A DNA stretch of 64,000 nt from Talpa occidentalis (taxonomy: Eukaryota; Chordata; Mammalia; Eulipotyphla; Talpidae): NCBI RefSeq assembly GCF_014898055.3, contig NW_023603184.1, positions 31,474,808-31,538,807 on the forward strand, read 5' to 3'. A model generated the notes under the pieces. It had not been told where the DNA came from and did no database searches. It saw nothing but the letters and a program-made list of their open reading frames with translations. Both the position numbers and the translations under genes were made by a program. Below, in pieces: positions 22,546-34,718 of this stretch (positions within the stretch are counted from its first letter, which is position 1; the number at the start of each line of letters is the position of its first letter).

Positions 22546-23557
22546 AAATGCATTCCTTCTTGAAAGCAGAGGGATGGATGAGATGAATTCTAAAGATCCC
22601 TTCCTGGATCTGAGATTAACGTTCTAGTAAGAAAGTTTATCTCAGTGTCAACCACAATAAGAATCAGTTCAGCATGGGGTGGGGGCAGAGATGATTTTCT
22701 GCTCCTTGATCTAGTTTTCTTTATGAAATATAATAAAGAGAATCTCCTTGGAATTCTTCCTACAACCTTAAGCAAACTCTCCATTTTATGTTGAAAAAAT
22801 AACTTTGCTCCACTATTTCATTTAATCTCACTGATCACTTCTTACTCATTTGCTTAATTATTAGTTTTGATTTCCTCTCAGATGAGCCTATATAAATATT
22901 TCAAAGATTGCCCAGGTACAGAGAACACCATGTCAGGCAATGGTGATCCCTCTTTCACTTTCTACAACCAAATGAAATAGTACACAGAGAGAGACCTGGG
23001 CTGACAAGTAACATTCACTCCTGTGAAATGCTTTTAAGCATCCATCTGAGAGGGCACCCCTAAACCATGGTAGTCATGACTGAGAAATATATAGTCAACT
23101 GTGAAGGTTAGCAGCCATCATGCTTTGAGACAAATGCATACTGGCACTAAACTATGGCTGGAAAAATAAAAGAGCTTCTTTCAGTAACCAGTTAACAAGA
23201 AATCCAGGACTCTCAATGGATGTGAAAGCCTGTGTTTAAGCAAAACCACAGAATAGTCATGCCTATTTTATTTTCTTTAGCTTTCTTAATAAACTTATAT
23301 TTATTCTCCCTTGATGTTACCAACTTAAACTTCAGGGCCTTGGTAGGTTTTCCCATATTTCAGCATGTAAAAACTTCTAGCCATATAGATTTATGTAAAG
23401 TGCTCTACAAACTTCACTGTCTCTTGAAATCTTGCAACTGGAGTACAACAGCTGTAAAGGTGGTTTTGCTAAATTGAGTAAAAATGTACTCTTGGGTCCA
23501 GATAAAACTAAAGTTTCTTCATAAATAGGTCTATAAGCTAGAAATTGCCATAGATTA
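22546..23557. other. Unannotated interval
   Basis: I recognise no repeat family or exon. The minus frame at 22590-22784 is not supported by splice sites. Confidence 0.4.
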
Positions 23558-23644
23558 ATTTCAAAGTAGTAAATTTTTATCTGGTTATATATATGTGTGT
23601 GACACACATATATATAACCAGATAAAAATTTACTACTTTGAAAT
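23558..23644. repeat. Perfect 87-bp palindrome
   Basis: Each base from 23558 to 23600 pairs with its partner from 23644 back to 23602, giving 43-bp arms around one central G at 23601 with no mismatch. The arms are mixed sequence (for example TCAAAGTAGTAAATTTTTAT), not a simple repeat, except for a TATATGTGTGTG part at the centre. Pairing stops abruptly at 23557/23645. Confidence 0.97.
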
Positions 23645-23661
23645 ACATACATACATACATA
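23645..23661. repeat. (CATA)n microsatellite
   Basis: A short run of ACATACATACATACATA directly abuts the right end of the 87-bp palindrome. Confidence 0.85.
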
Positions 23662-23753
23662 ATACACTTTGGAATTTAAAAATAAGTTTAAAATTTTATT
23701 TAAGAAGGATAATTATGAACTAATTTTAGAAATGTCTTACATTTGTAAAGATC

Positions 23754-23773
23754 TGTAGAAGATATCTTCTACA
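23754..23773. repeat. 20-bp perfect palindrome
   Basis: TGTAGAAGATATCTTCTACA is fully self-complementary. It lies about 110 bp right of the 87-bp palindrome. No function is evident. Confidence 0.8.
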
Positions 23774-26404
23774 ATCATTCTTCTATAAATAAGCATAGAT
23801 TTCTAACAAATCTTAAAATCAGACAGCGCTCAAAAGAAAACTGACATGTTTTCTCCAATAATCTCTACTTCTGAGTCTGTTTGAAAAGTTGGTCAAAGAC
23901 AGAAGTCATGTGCACATGTATGGTTTTGATTCCATCTATACTCCTGCCCTAATTCTTGTGGCTTGGACCCATTCCAGATGCTCTGCCTTACTCTGTGGTT
24001 TGTATTTGAGATCCTTTCTCCTGATTCACTGCATTCTCCTGATTGACAAACAGATTTAGATACGAAAACAAACAGTTACCTGCCTATAATTGGTTTCTAA
24101 CAGCTGCACTATTGTAGCATTTCTAAACCATGGTGAAAGGTGCCTTCTTAGGAAACTTTCTGTCCAGTTTAAGGGTCTGGGAGGGAGGGGGGTGTTTGTT
24201 TGACTGTTTTATTGTCACCATTTGGCAGCCTTTATTTATCACCAAGATATTAAGTATCTTGGTGAAAAATCTTTAATAACTTTGAAGTACATATGGTTTA
24301 TAACTTTTGTGAGTTGAAATTTCTATTGTTTTTTACACCCGACAAATTAAGTTTAAGCAAGAAAACAGAGGATTTAACTTTCTGAACTAAAATTTATTTT
24401 AACTTTCTAAACTACTGAGCTTTTTAATTGAATTTAGAATACTTTTCAAAAAAGAAACTATTACACTTTTAGTAATTTAGTGAATTCAACTGAATTATGT
24501 GACATAGATAAAACTAGATACAACTTACTACTAATATACTATAATGTAACTTCCAATATTTCAAAGTAACATCAGAGTAAGAGACTGGGACTTAGCATTT
24601 TAAAATTCCTCAGGAAATCAAATGAATTTTAAGTATCTGCCCTGATTATTTAATCAGACAACTTGCATTTTGTCCTGGCTAATTTTGACTAATAATATTT
24701 TACTCATAAAAATAATTATGCACCTGTTGTGATGGATGCCGAGTCAAACAAATGTTAATAGGACTGTAACTCTTTGCTTTAAGCCTGTAAGAACACAGGT
24801 CTGTTGTTCTTATTATAAGAAACATATTTTTAAAGTCATGGAATAGACCTCATTTAAAAATCTCATGCTTTCATAACTAAGAGAGAGAGAGTTAAGAATA
24901 TTGTTGAAACATGTATAACAAATAGTTATTACAAATTAGTACTGAACAAAATAGTATCTTCCTCCCCATTTAATACCTGTGTTCTTCTGGTTATTCTGCT
25001 CCCTGACCAGACCATTTTAATGATGTTGAACCATTTCTGTGACACAGGTATACTTTTCTTACTAGCTTATGATCAAAGGAGAAAATAAAATGTGGGCCTA
25101 CAAAAACTGTGCCCCTTTTGCACTGTGCTTATTTTCAGACCCTTTCAGCAGTAGAGATCTTTTTCAGTACCCAATTCTCTGAGCTTTAAAAAATTCTAGG
25201 CACTCATGGTGAGACAGATTCCGACCTTTCCTCTGTGATTTCTGCTATTTTGTACAGACTTTCTAAGGGCCATCAACTTGTGTCTATTCAATCCAATTCC
25301 ATGTGTAATCAACTCCTAAGTACCGAAGGACAAATAATTTGCATGACATAAACTAGCTAAATTTTACCTCTGTTATACATGTCTCTCATTGACTTCTGTA
25401 AGACTCTGGCCTTGTGACTAGCCTGCTTTAAGGTTATATTTAAAAGGTAATTTTATTAAAGAATCCCTAAACTTTTGGACCCTATTCTTTACAAGTCAGG
25501 TTCATTCTAATTTTATTTTGGTTAGTGCAATACAAGTTTACAAGCAGAGTTAGAAAATGTGTGCATTTTTTAAATGACCTAAATTCTCTATAGTTTTCTT
25601 TTCCCATAGCTTAATGCAGACATTTGAATTGGAGGGGAATCACAAATAAACGGAATAATTGCATCAAATTTCCCCAGTGCATTAAATATGCACTCAGTAG
25701 CAATTACGAACAGTAGCAACACATTTAAAAATGTGGAGAATAATGTACAATTTATGCCTATTTCAAGAGACTTACTCATAAAAACACCATTTGGATGAAA
25801 ATACACACAATTTTATTAAGTGGTTAGCTTTCCAATTTTTTTTTTAATTCTGACAAATGACCTAAATAGTAAGTGTGTAGGAGGTCTACTACTGTGGGCC
25901 AGTTCTTTTTTGTGGCATACATATACCAAAAGAATTTGGTCAAGAGCTCACTATAGAGTATAGAAATGCCCAGGACACAACCTGTCACCTAGACACAAGG
26001 TACTAGACACAGAGATTCCTAGGCCTATAAATCCTGTTGAGATTATTTACTATTCCAACCATATTTCTTCCAAGAATCAATCAATATTATCACAAATGTA
26101 TATTCTTAAATTATATTATTTATCCAAACCAAAAAAAAAAAAAACACTAAAGTAAAATAGAGCAAGTAAATTATAATGGTATATAAAAATTGGATCTTTT
26201 TCATACTATTTTGTGTTAACTAAAAATCATATGTGTAACCTTTAATTATAAAATAGTAAATGAATATGTATAAATCTCATTCACCATAAATATCATGTTA
26301 AAAAAAACTTTATAGCAACTGTATATCCAGAAATGTTACTTGCGAAAAATCATTTTAAAAACAAGACCTGCCACTATAATAATACCAGAATTAAAAATAT
26401 ATGG
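23774..26404. other. Unannotated AT-rich interval
   Basis: The only structure I see is a hairpin at 24239-24265: TCACCAAGATA / TATCTTGGTGA with loop TTAAG, 11-bp arms. A weak minus-strand donor-like GTAAGT near 25770-25776 has no accompanying exon. No repeat family is assigned. Confidence 0.4.
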
Positions 26405-26601
26405 GAGGGCCTCTCTGATGGTGCAAGAGGTTAAGCACAGCACTGTGAAGCTATCCACAGCCTCTGTAGCATGGATCCCAAGCCAGCCAGAGAGCTACCC
26501 ACATGGTGCAGCAGACCTCTCCTGACTCGCCCGCTGCTCCCCTCAGCAGTGTACTTCAGTCAGTCTGCCTGTTCTGTTCCCCACTCTGTCTCTGGTGAAT
26601 C

Positions 26602-26648
<47 letters not shown>

Positions 26649-26705
26649 GCATCTCTGGCCTGTACCCCAGTTCTTGTATGTAAAAATAAATACTTTAAAA
26701 AAAAA
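26405..26705 (+). mobile_element. tRNA-derived SINE (subfamily C) with CA expansion
   Basis: A forward copy with a worn head ('gggcctctctgatggtgcaa'). The 3' body is interrupted where 'cctctcaccctc' has become (CA)n at 26608-26644. The end is 'ctggcctgtaccccagttct' plus an A-rich tail. A clean TSD is not seen, so this is an older copy. Confidence 0.88.
26608..26644. repeat. (CA)n microsatellite inside a SINE
   Basis: About 18 uninterrupted CA units sit where other copies of the SINE read 'ctctcaccctcccgc'. The expansion therefore arose from the short 'ctcac' seed in the element. Confidence 0.95.
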
Positions 26706-27649
26706 TGAGAAATCTCTTAAAATTTTGGGTAAGAAAATTTGACTAGTATTTAAATAAGGTGACTTAACAATACTACATGGGCTTTGAAGGCATATGACAG
26801 CAAAACTATCTGTAATAATGAAATGGAAATGAAGCTGACTAGGCTAATGTTTACATAGCTTAACTAAAAAATATAAGTTAATTATTAATCAACTGAATAT
26901 CATTTGTGGCTGAGCAAACATTGGTGATATGAACTACATTATAAAGTTAACCTGTATGATAATACTGATTTATTGGACTGGCAGATGTCACCATCTCAAT
27001 TTAACACAAGTTTAATCATTTCCTTTGAAACAATTTGTGCTACAAGAGATAACAATGTATGATGTCAGGTCCTTAAAGGTTACATATAACCAAAAACTTT
27101 TTTCCTATTCCTTACAGGCAAACTATGGTTTTCTGAAGACCTATTTTGTTAGTCATTTCATAATCACTGACAATAACACTGAAATGCACATATTTTTCAT
27201 TTTATAAATTAAAACATAGGGTAAGATAGGTTAAACAAAATACATTAAAGTCTCAGTTTATAGTACAATTCAAACCTACATCTGACCATGTTTATTATGC
27301 CATAATTCCAAATCCATGTAAGAAAGCAACTTACTTCCTTAAACCACAGTCGTCATAAAATCTTTGAATTCTTTTTTTTAAATCTTTGAATTCTTAAATG
27401 TTACTAATTTGCTTTGTAGTTATTAGTGAAAATTATTTTTATTCTCAAGATAATTATATGCTAGTCTGTTTTAAGGTTCTAGTTAAGAGGCTCTCAAAGT
27501 ATGGTTCATGGACACATTGGAATCCCATATCCTGAGATATGGTACCCCTGAGATCACTAGGTTTTATAATATACTAAGATATTAATTGCATGTTACAGTA
27601 CTGACATTTGCAGTGATGATGTAGATAAAATAATGGGTTAAAATTGTTG

Positions 27650-27765
27650 GTCCTCAGCTTCCTTGCTCCTCCCTGGCCTGGTTCCACCCGCCTGGGAGTC
27701 CCACTTTATTCTGTTCCTTTTCTCCCTAATTAACTTTCTCTTTCTCTAAACAAAAAAAAAAAAAA
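27650..27765 (+). mobile_element. Short polyadenylated retrocopy of unknown RNA
   Basis: About 100 bp of non-SINE sequence ('gtcctcagcttccttgctcc' to 'ctttctctttctctaaac') ends in a pure A tract. It is flanked by a perfect 10-bp TSD (AAAATTGTTG) at 27640-27649 and 27766-27775. The poly(A) and TSD show L1-type retroposition. The source RNA is not recognised, and a truncated LTR transcript or mRNA 3' end is possible. Confidence 0.7.
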
Positions 27766-27775
27766 AAAATTGTTG

Positions 27776-28121
27776 AGGGCCTCTCCGGTGGCGCAGCGGT
27801 AGAGCGCTGGGTTGCGAAGCTGCCACTGCCAGCGGCCTCTGCGGCGCCAGTTCAATCCCCTGCTGCTCCTAGGCCACAGGAGGAAGGTCCCACATGGCGT
27901 GCAGACCTCTCCTGCCGCCCGCTGCTCCCCTCAGCGGTGTACTTTGGTCCTTCTGCCTGCTCTGCTCCCTGCTCTGGCTCTGGTGAATTCTCTCACCCTC
28001 CCGCACTTCTGACTGTATCCAGTGCATGTATAAACAAAACAAACAAACAAACAAATAAATAAATAAATAAATAAATAAATAAAAACATGCCTCTATTAAA
28101 AAAAAATGTAAAAAAAAAAAA
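27776..28121 (+). mobile_element. Young tRNA-derived SINE (subfamily A) with complex tail
   Basis: A forward full-length copy that landed at the right edge of the preceding retrocopy. The tail runs AAACAAAC, (AAAT)n, then 'acatgcctctatt' between two A tracts, and ends in poly(A). A(n)ATTG is shared by both flanks as a short TSD. Confidence 0.92.
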
Positions 28122-29113
28122 TTGAATTAGCAATAGTCATTTTTATTTTTTACCACCATACACTTGTAGTAAAACAAATAAAAAACTCAACTTCAATTAA
28201 AAATTTCCTTTGTGAAACAGTAAAAAATAAGTTTATTAAATAATGACTATTTGTACAGATATTTATAATATTATGTTTAATAAAATGGGAAGTATTTCTC
28301 CTGTTTATAATACTTAACTATTACAGACCTTTCAAGGAAAATCACTTGTGCTTTGTTTGAGTTGTAGCTGAAGTTTTTGCTATCTTTTTTTGCATAGAAC
28401 ACCAATTTTATTGAAAGAACAATATGAGACAAAATATTATCGGTTTTACAATATTTGCTTGTGAGACTATCAGTTAAAGAAAAACAACTTATAGTATTAG
28501 TTAAAATAATACAATTTGAATTTTCAAGGAAAAATTAGAACTCTGGAAACTATCTGCCATTAGAATGATAGTCTCCAAATACTTAGAAGATTTTTCTGAT
28601 AAAATTTGTGGTGATATTGATGAATGTGCTTTTTTGATATTCTATGATGAAATGTTCCTAAAAAAAGATTTGCATAACTCAGTGAAACAATATAATCTAA
28701 AAGTCCAATGCATGCTGTTATAAAATCATTCTTGGAATGACAATTCATTCAAAGTTAAAACTGAACCAATGGATTTTAATGTAAAAGTATTAAAAGATCA
28801 TTGATATAGTTCACATCCTACTTTAGACCTGATTTTTAAGAAACTGCCACTTGTAATATTTGGTTCAGTATCAAAGAACAAGAGTCACAGGTTTTCTTTA
28901 TATACCTCAATCAACACATAACAGACTGAACTCATTAACAGATATGAGAATTCCTTAAGCCACACACTAAAAACTTAGCAATTTTTTTAATTCTCAAGTT
29001 TAATTTCTAAAAAGAAAGTATCGAAGACATGTCACATGAACAAAAGATTTTTAGAGTTTTCAATACATTAAAGAATTCTGAAATCAAATAGTTTGAGAAC
29101 TTCAGTTTGTGTG

Positions 29114-29118
<5 letters not shown>

Positions 29119-29144
<26 letters not shown>
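29119..29144. repeat. (CA)n microsatellite
   Basis: About 13 CA units directly follow the right end of the hAT relic. They are preceded by GTGTGTATATACACAC, itself a perfect palindrome. Confidence 0.92.
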
Positions 29145-29529
29145 TCCTTAGTTTTACTCTGTCATTCTTAAAAGTTCTAGAGTTGTTTACTTCATTAAGT
29201 GGACTGATACTTCAAGTAATATGAAGAAGTCAAGCTAAACATCTTTAAATCAGTATCCCATTTCTTCCAGTTTTTTTTTTTTATCTCTACACTCGGATAA
29301 GAAGATGCTACTACTAAAAATGAAATTAAATTACTGTCCAAAATGTTGTGCAATCAGTATTCCAAGTTAATAGAAATTTTTTTCAATTTGCCCAGATATA
29401 TTTCACTCCCAGAGTCTTATTATTCTGCTTTTACCCTATTATATCTTATTTCACTATGAATCATACTCTGATCTACAGATGTGCATTAATGTATCTAATG
29501 ATGGATGGACAGAAATATGGATGGATGGG

Positions 29530-29556
29530 TGGAAGGAAGGAAGGAAGGAAGGAAAA
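29530..29556. repeat. (GGAA)n microsatellite
   Basis: Five to six GGAA units follow an ATGG-rich run, which creates the low-complexity frame predicted at 29348-29683. Confidence 0.9.
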
Positions 29557-32487
29557 GGCTATTTATACATTCAGGTGGAATAAAAATTATTTATATGAAA
29601 AGAAAATGAAGATGGTAGAAAAAGTTACCACCATCAGCCTAAATGCAACACACAATGTTAAAACTCCAATATGTTTTCCCTAATTCCACACAGGCAGATT
29701 ACAGAGGTCCTACTAGTTACCATTTCCTGGTAGACAAACTGAATGGCTTCCAGGAAATTGCTAATGACCTTCATTTTACTTAAAATCTAGGCTGTAATTA
29801 GTAATACTTTTTCTTATCTATGCTTGTTGTAATGTTTATTTTCATTATAGCAATTTGAAAGAAAAAAGTGAAACATCTTGTTTTTGAATTATATCAAAAT
29901 GTATTCTCTTTTATTTCGATATGTCACCAAATAGACTAATACATATTTAATGTAATCATAATTGTGTAAGAATACTTCGGATCATTTTTACTACTAACCA
30001 ATTTTGCCTCATTTACCACTCTAAGCTCTAGCTATTGCTAAAATTAGCCTTTTTAAAATGGAATCAATAAGAATATTTTATAATTGGTAACTATTTTTAC
30101 ATACAAAAATATTTTATAGGTGAAATTTTTGAAATCAGATATGATTTTAAAGTTCTGTGTTTTTCATTATAGTAATTATTAAAAAGAAGTTACAGATTCT
30201 TATACAATGAATTTAAAATATGATTTTGTGGTCAATGTAATAATAACAAAGCACAATTTTAGTTAGTGTTATATTTACAACCAGCATTATTATTAAACCA
30301 GTATTTTCTTTTATGTAAACATTGATTTCACTAATTAGAGCTAACTGATCCTTTCTCCAAAATATAGATTTCCTTTAATCCCAATGGTTAAAAATGAGTG
30401 TAATGAATTATAATACCTTAGACCTCAATCATATAACAGTAATTTTTGCTGGTAGCTTTTGTTTGAATTTTAATTAAGCAGACATTGTGTCTCTAACCCC
30501 AAGTGCTTGTATCTATATCACACAGACTTCAAAAGAAGTAAAAGATGTTTATAACAGAGAGCACAAAAGAGAGCTTTGAAATGTCTACATTCGTGCAAAA
30601 TGGTATAATTATAAAACTGTGGGTATTGCTGTACTATAATGCATATATATTTGTAAAACTGTGGTATTTATTTATTGTTAGCAAAAGGAGTTCATGGATT
30701 AGGCAATAAATACTCATCATTGATTATAAGACAACCAAAAGACTATGTGAAGTGGACTAAATATTAAGTGGGAAATATTAAGTTTCTGCCTTCATTACAT
30801 TATATAAAATGTGATTTAAAGCAGTAACTTTTCTAGATATTAGGGTTCCTATATCGAAAAAAAAGGAGTTGAATTACAAGATATTCAAAGCCCTTCAGAT
30901 CTAATTTTTGATATTCTAGATTTTATTCTGAATTTCTATAACTACATAGATTTATACAGAAAATAATGATACTCTACTATGTCATTTCATGCAAACAGGA
31001 AAGTATGAAAATAACATCTGTATTCTCAATCTCTTTCACAAGGCAGTCTCTAGGGTAATATGACAATGTCTTAGAAATAACAAGTTAAAGTTTTCAAAAC
31101 ACATAAAATCTAAAGATTGATACATTAGCGTTTCAAATGCTTTTCCTGAAAGCAAGAATCATTAGGTATATGAACTTCACTGATTTTACTGCTGCTGAAA
31201 AGTGGCAAATGATTCACTTATAAACATTTCCAGATTTTTTAAAGTTCCCTCAGTTGGAGAAATCACTGTAAGTTTGTAAATGGAAATTCAAGAAAAATTC
31301 ATTTATAAATGAATATGCAAAGTGTACAGTCATTGCTCTTGAAAACTACTCTAGTAGTCCTGTGATTGTCTATAAAGAAAATACTAGCAACTGTGAATCA
31401 CTATTCCTAAAAAAACAGTATTCTGTAGAAAGCACACTGTGTAGAATAAGCAATCCAAGTACTTAGGTAGAGTTTAGGACCTTGCTATAAATTGAACAAA
31501 CTAGGAGAGAGAATTCCCATTAAGACAGTATCCTATGATGAAGAACACTAATTCTACGGAAACAGGGTTAGAGTCATTCTGACCCTTAAGTGAGAACAGC
31601 ACTGCTTAAGTAACTTCAAGAAAATCTGCACTACTTGATCTTTAAGGATCTATCATGCACTGAAAAGCACCATGATTTTTGTGTTCCTGTGCTCTCCCCC
31701 AAAAGATTTATGTTTACAATCCAAATCAGGATCTCAGTGGCACACAGTAGCAATATCATAATAAATTCACATTTTGAATTCAGTGTTTTTACAAAGCATA
31801 ACTGCAACTTGCTTGTATTGTCAGATGCAATGCAGTTCCTGCCTTTACTTCTCTTAGTAACAACTGCAATGAAGCAACAGGGAGTAATGCTTAATCTTTA
31901 GTAGTAATCTTTAACTATAATAAGAAACTGAATTTCAACAGTGATTTTAAAAGACAGTAGAAGCCACTGGTAGAATTTTCCATTTAAAAACATTCGTTTA
32001 ATCACTTTTCCCTCATTAGAAAGATTCATATTTCTAAGCTTCAGGAGAACATACCTAACAAGCACATCTACCTTAAACCCTAGAAGTAAATATTGAAATG
32101 ATTAATCATAAATGACCACGAAGGAAAACACTATTTTCCTTATTTGGTTCATATCACATAATTATTTTTTGTGTCTTATCATCTGTGTGTTTGACAAACA
32201 TGAGCACAGTTTGTGCTAACTCAAACAACCAACATTACTGTTTCTCTGGCACACTGCCAGGGAGGCGCCTTCACACCAAGATGGAGATGCCAGCCACAGC
32301 ATAGAGGGGCATGTGTGTAAAACAGGGGAGCTGACTAAGATTTTCTCACATAAACCACAGAAAGTAGACCCATCCATGGAGATAAGTGCTGAGTCCTATT
32401 GCTTTAGATATCATTCAGTATATCACTATTGCATTTATAAATGCTTTATAAATATACATACACTTTATAAATATATATACACACATG
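29557..32487. other. Unannotated AT-rich interval
   Basis: No repeat family, exon or RNA gene is recognised over almost 3 kb. A perfect 18-bp palindrome, ATTCATTTATAAATGAAT, lies at 31297-31314. A GC-richer patch at 32230-32310 has no assignable identity. This is one of the longer repeat-poor stretches in the window. Confidence 0.4.
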
Positions 32488-32530
32488 CCTTCCTCTCTTC
32501 CTCCCTCCCTCCCACCCTCCCTCCCTCCCA
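32488..32530. repeat. (CTCC)n polypyrimidine microsatellite
   Basis: A pyrimidine-only CTCC/CTTC run. The complementary strand is a purine tract. Confidence 0.9.
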
Positions 32531-32864
32531 GTATCCTCACTCCTTTGAAACAAGTGAAACAAATAAGTTGAAATAAAATATATATATATACAAATGGGTC
32601 ATGGTCCCTATCAGTAATTCTGTCTTACCTTGTCCTTCTACTATACTATTCCCTCTTCTGTCTCATTTGGGTTTAGATCAAGAGAGAAAAAAAAAATCCA
32701 TTGCCTAAACTCACATTTGCTTTGCTGTACTGCCTTACTTATGCAGAAAGTGGTAGAAATGAGTTAGTTTGGTGGTTGTGCATTGTGGGAAGGAGAAATA
32801 CCCAGAAGTCTTCTCTATCGCCACTGCAGAATTTTGACTGAAGAATTTGAAAATTACTCTGTTA

Positions 32865-33060
32865 TGATTAACAGAGGCTTCATAGATCAGGAAACAAAAC
32901 CTACTTCCACAACTTTCTAATGACCTTGAACAAAGTCACTTAATTTTCTCTCAGTCTCATTTTACTCATATGTATTTTCCTCACTGGGTTGCTGTAAGGA
33001 TCACATTAAATAACGTAGATGATTTAATACATTTTTTTTCCTTAGTGAACAATAAAGCAC
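32865..33060 (+). repeat. MIR-type SINE remnant
   Basis: 'ctaatgaccttgaacaaagt', 'cacttaattttctctcagtc', 'cactgggttgctgtaaggat' and 'acattaaataacgtagatga' follow forward MIR order. Confidence 0.65.
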
Positions 33061-33269
33061 CTTACAAAAGTACTTACTGTAGTATATAAATAGGAAGTAG
33101 ATAAGTAGATAATATTTTGAAAATCAGTCTTCTAATTAAGAAAACATAAAAAGTCTTGGTATTAATTTGGAAGAACCATAAGAGGTCATGATGATAACTT
33201 TCTACCAGAGTAGGAATAATCTCTACAACATGTCTGTTTAAAATTTCCCACAGACAGATTTCCACTGAT

Positions 33270-33335
33270 TTCATTTTATTCATTCATCTATCCAGCCATT
33301 CAACAAATATTTCTGAATACCTGCTATATTCAAAT
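33270..33335 (-). repeat. L2-type 3' fragment
   Basis: 'attcattcatctatccagcc' then 'caacaaatatttctgaatac' and 'ctgctatatt' match the reversed L2 terminus. Confidence 0.55.
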
Positions 33336-33764
33336 CACTCTCTGTTAATGCAGTCCAACTGTATCAATATCAGATACTCAGTAATTGTTCCTAAGTCCAT
33401 TTGCATGCTAAGAAAAATTTCCCTATTACTTTAATTTCCTATAAAAAAAAAGAAAAAAATCTTATCCTTTTCTTTTCAACAAAACATCATCAACCAGCTA
33501 ACGTGTATTAGGCCAAACTTCCCTAACTCTTTAATTACTATTCATGATAAATGTTCAAGAATCTTCATCATTCTCACCACTTTGATCAATCAGAATTTGA
33601 CAACAGCTCCCTCAAAAGTGTGATACCCAATTAGAACACAATGCTTCAGATGTAACCAGAACAAAAGTCTAATCATTTTATGCTATACTTCATTTAAGTT
33701 CAAAATAATAAAGTTATTTAGCAATACTTGGAATGATGGTAACCTCATTTAAATATTACTTTGA

Positions 33765-34082
33765 GGGCCTCCCCGGTGGCGCAGCGGTTGAGCGCTGGGT
33801 TGCGAAGCTGCTCGCAGCCTCTGTAGTGCCGGTTCGATCCCCGGCTGCTCCCCGGCCACCGGAGGAGGGTCCCGCATGGCACGCAGACCTCTTCTGCCGC
33901 CCGCTGCTCCCCTCAGCAGTGTACTTCGGTCCTTCTGCCTGCTCTGCTCCCCGCTCTGGCTCTGGTGAATTCTCTCACCCTCCCGTGCTCTGACTGTACC
34001 CAGTGCTTGCATAAATAAATAAATAAATAAATAAACAAACAAACAAATAAATAAATCTTTAAAAAAATAAATAAAATAAAAT
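33765..34082 (+). mobile_element. Young tRNA-derived SINE (subfamily A), best-preserved copy
   Basis: Head GGGCCTCCCCGGTGGCGCAG. Pol III A-box-like TGGCGCAGCGG at 33777-33787 and B-box GGTTCGATCC at 33831-33840. The GC-rich middle is 'ccccggccaccggaggaggg' and the tail (AAAT/AAAC)n. Perfect 14-bp TSD (AAATATTACTTTGA) at 33751-33764 and 34083-34096. The predicted frames on both strands (86 and 97 codons) are SINE sequence. Confidence 0.97.
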
Positions 34083-34360
34083 AAATATTACTTTGAAATT
34101 ATGGTGAGTGTAATAAATTCACAACATACTACTATAGTACTCTATCTTCAATTAATACTGTTACTGGAAAGGAGGTTACCTATGGAAACATTGTGGGGGG
34201 TTTGGATGGAATTTTCACCTAAACAATACTAAAGACTCAGATACAGGTTCATTGAAAATCTACTATTCAGTGTTTTTTAAAAACTGTTTAGTAATATTCT
34301 AACTCTTATTTAGGGGTTTCAGAAATAATTGCTTTACTTCATTGAGATAGTAAGATTTTT

Positions 34361-34718
34361 TTTTTTAACCTTGAAGTTTTTTATTTATTTTTTTTTAATT
34401 AATAAATTTTATTTTTATATTCCTCATACATTTGCAATCCCCCCATTCTGACCCCAATCCCTCCCCTCCCGCCCCCCCACCCCCCAAAAAGTGTCTCTGG
34501 TTCATAGTTTTTGTTGATTTTGATTTTCACTTTCTTATAGTTATTCATTTTCCTGGTCCCTTATTTAAGTATTCTAGATTCCTGCTATGAGTGAGACCAT
34601 CCCGTATTTTTCTTTTTCTTTTTGGCTTATTTCACTGAGCATGATCCCTTCCAGCGCCATCCATGTTGCTGCAAATTGCATGTGTTTATCTTTTTTGAAT
34701 GCTGAGTAATATTCCATG
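34361..34718 (-). mobile_element. 5'-truncated young L1 3' end
   Basis: Reverse orientation: T-rich tail at left, then reversed 3' UTR with a G-rich run (seen as a C-rich 'cccgccccccc' on plus), then reversed 'tggtctcactcatagcagg' and 'ggaatattactcagcattc'. It ends at the 5' truncation. It is bounded by a perfect 17-bp TSD (GAGATAGTAAGATTTTT) at 34344-34360 and 34719-34735. Confidence 0.95.

Larger units (their letters stand above)
27487..29112 (+). mobile_element. Dead hAT-family DNA transposon
   Basis: The left end (CTCTCAAAGTATGG near 27491) and right end (TTTGAGAAC near 29092) are imperfect terminal inverted repeats. In between, forward-strand sequence follows a hAT transposase gene, for example 'tttgtggtgatattgatgaa', 'tttgcataactcagtgaaac', 'ccaatggattttaatgtaaa' and 'aagaaactgccacttgtaat', but stops and indels break every frame. 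The segment from about 28300 to 28960 is the former transposase code. It is interrupted by a small retrocopy and a SINE (27650-28121). Old and inactive. Confidence 0.7.

Noticed and set aside
25588..25806. Minus-strand 72-codon hydrophobic frame with a nearby GTAAGT
   Set aside because: The donor-like site lies at the wrong place relative to the frame, and the composition follows from AT richness.
27776..27860. Possible tRNA gene (A-box and B-box-like words)
   Set aside because: The tRNA-like head is part of a 260-bp SINE present 13 times. It lacks a proper cloverleaf and is followed by the SINE body and tail.
29348..29683. 111-codon plus-strand frame
   Set aside because: It is driven by a GGAA microsatellite and AT-rich flanks, with no splice or conserved-domain support.
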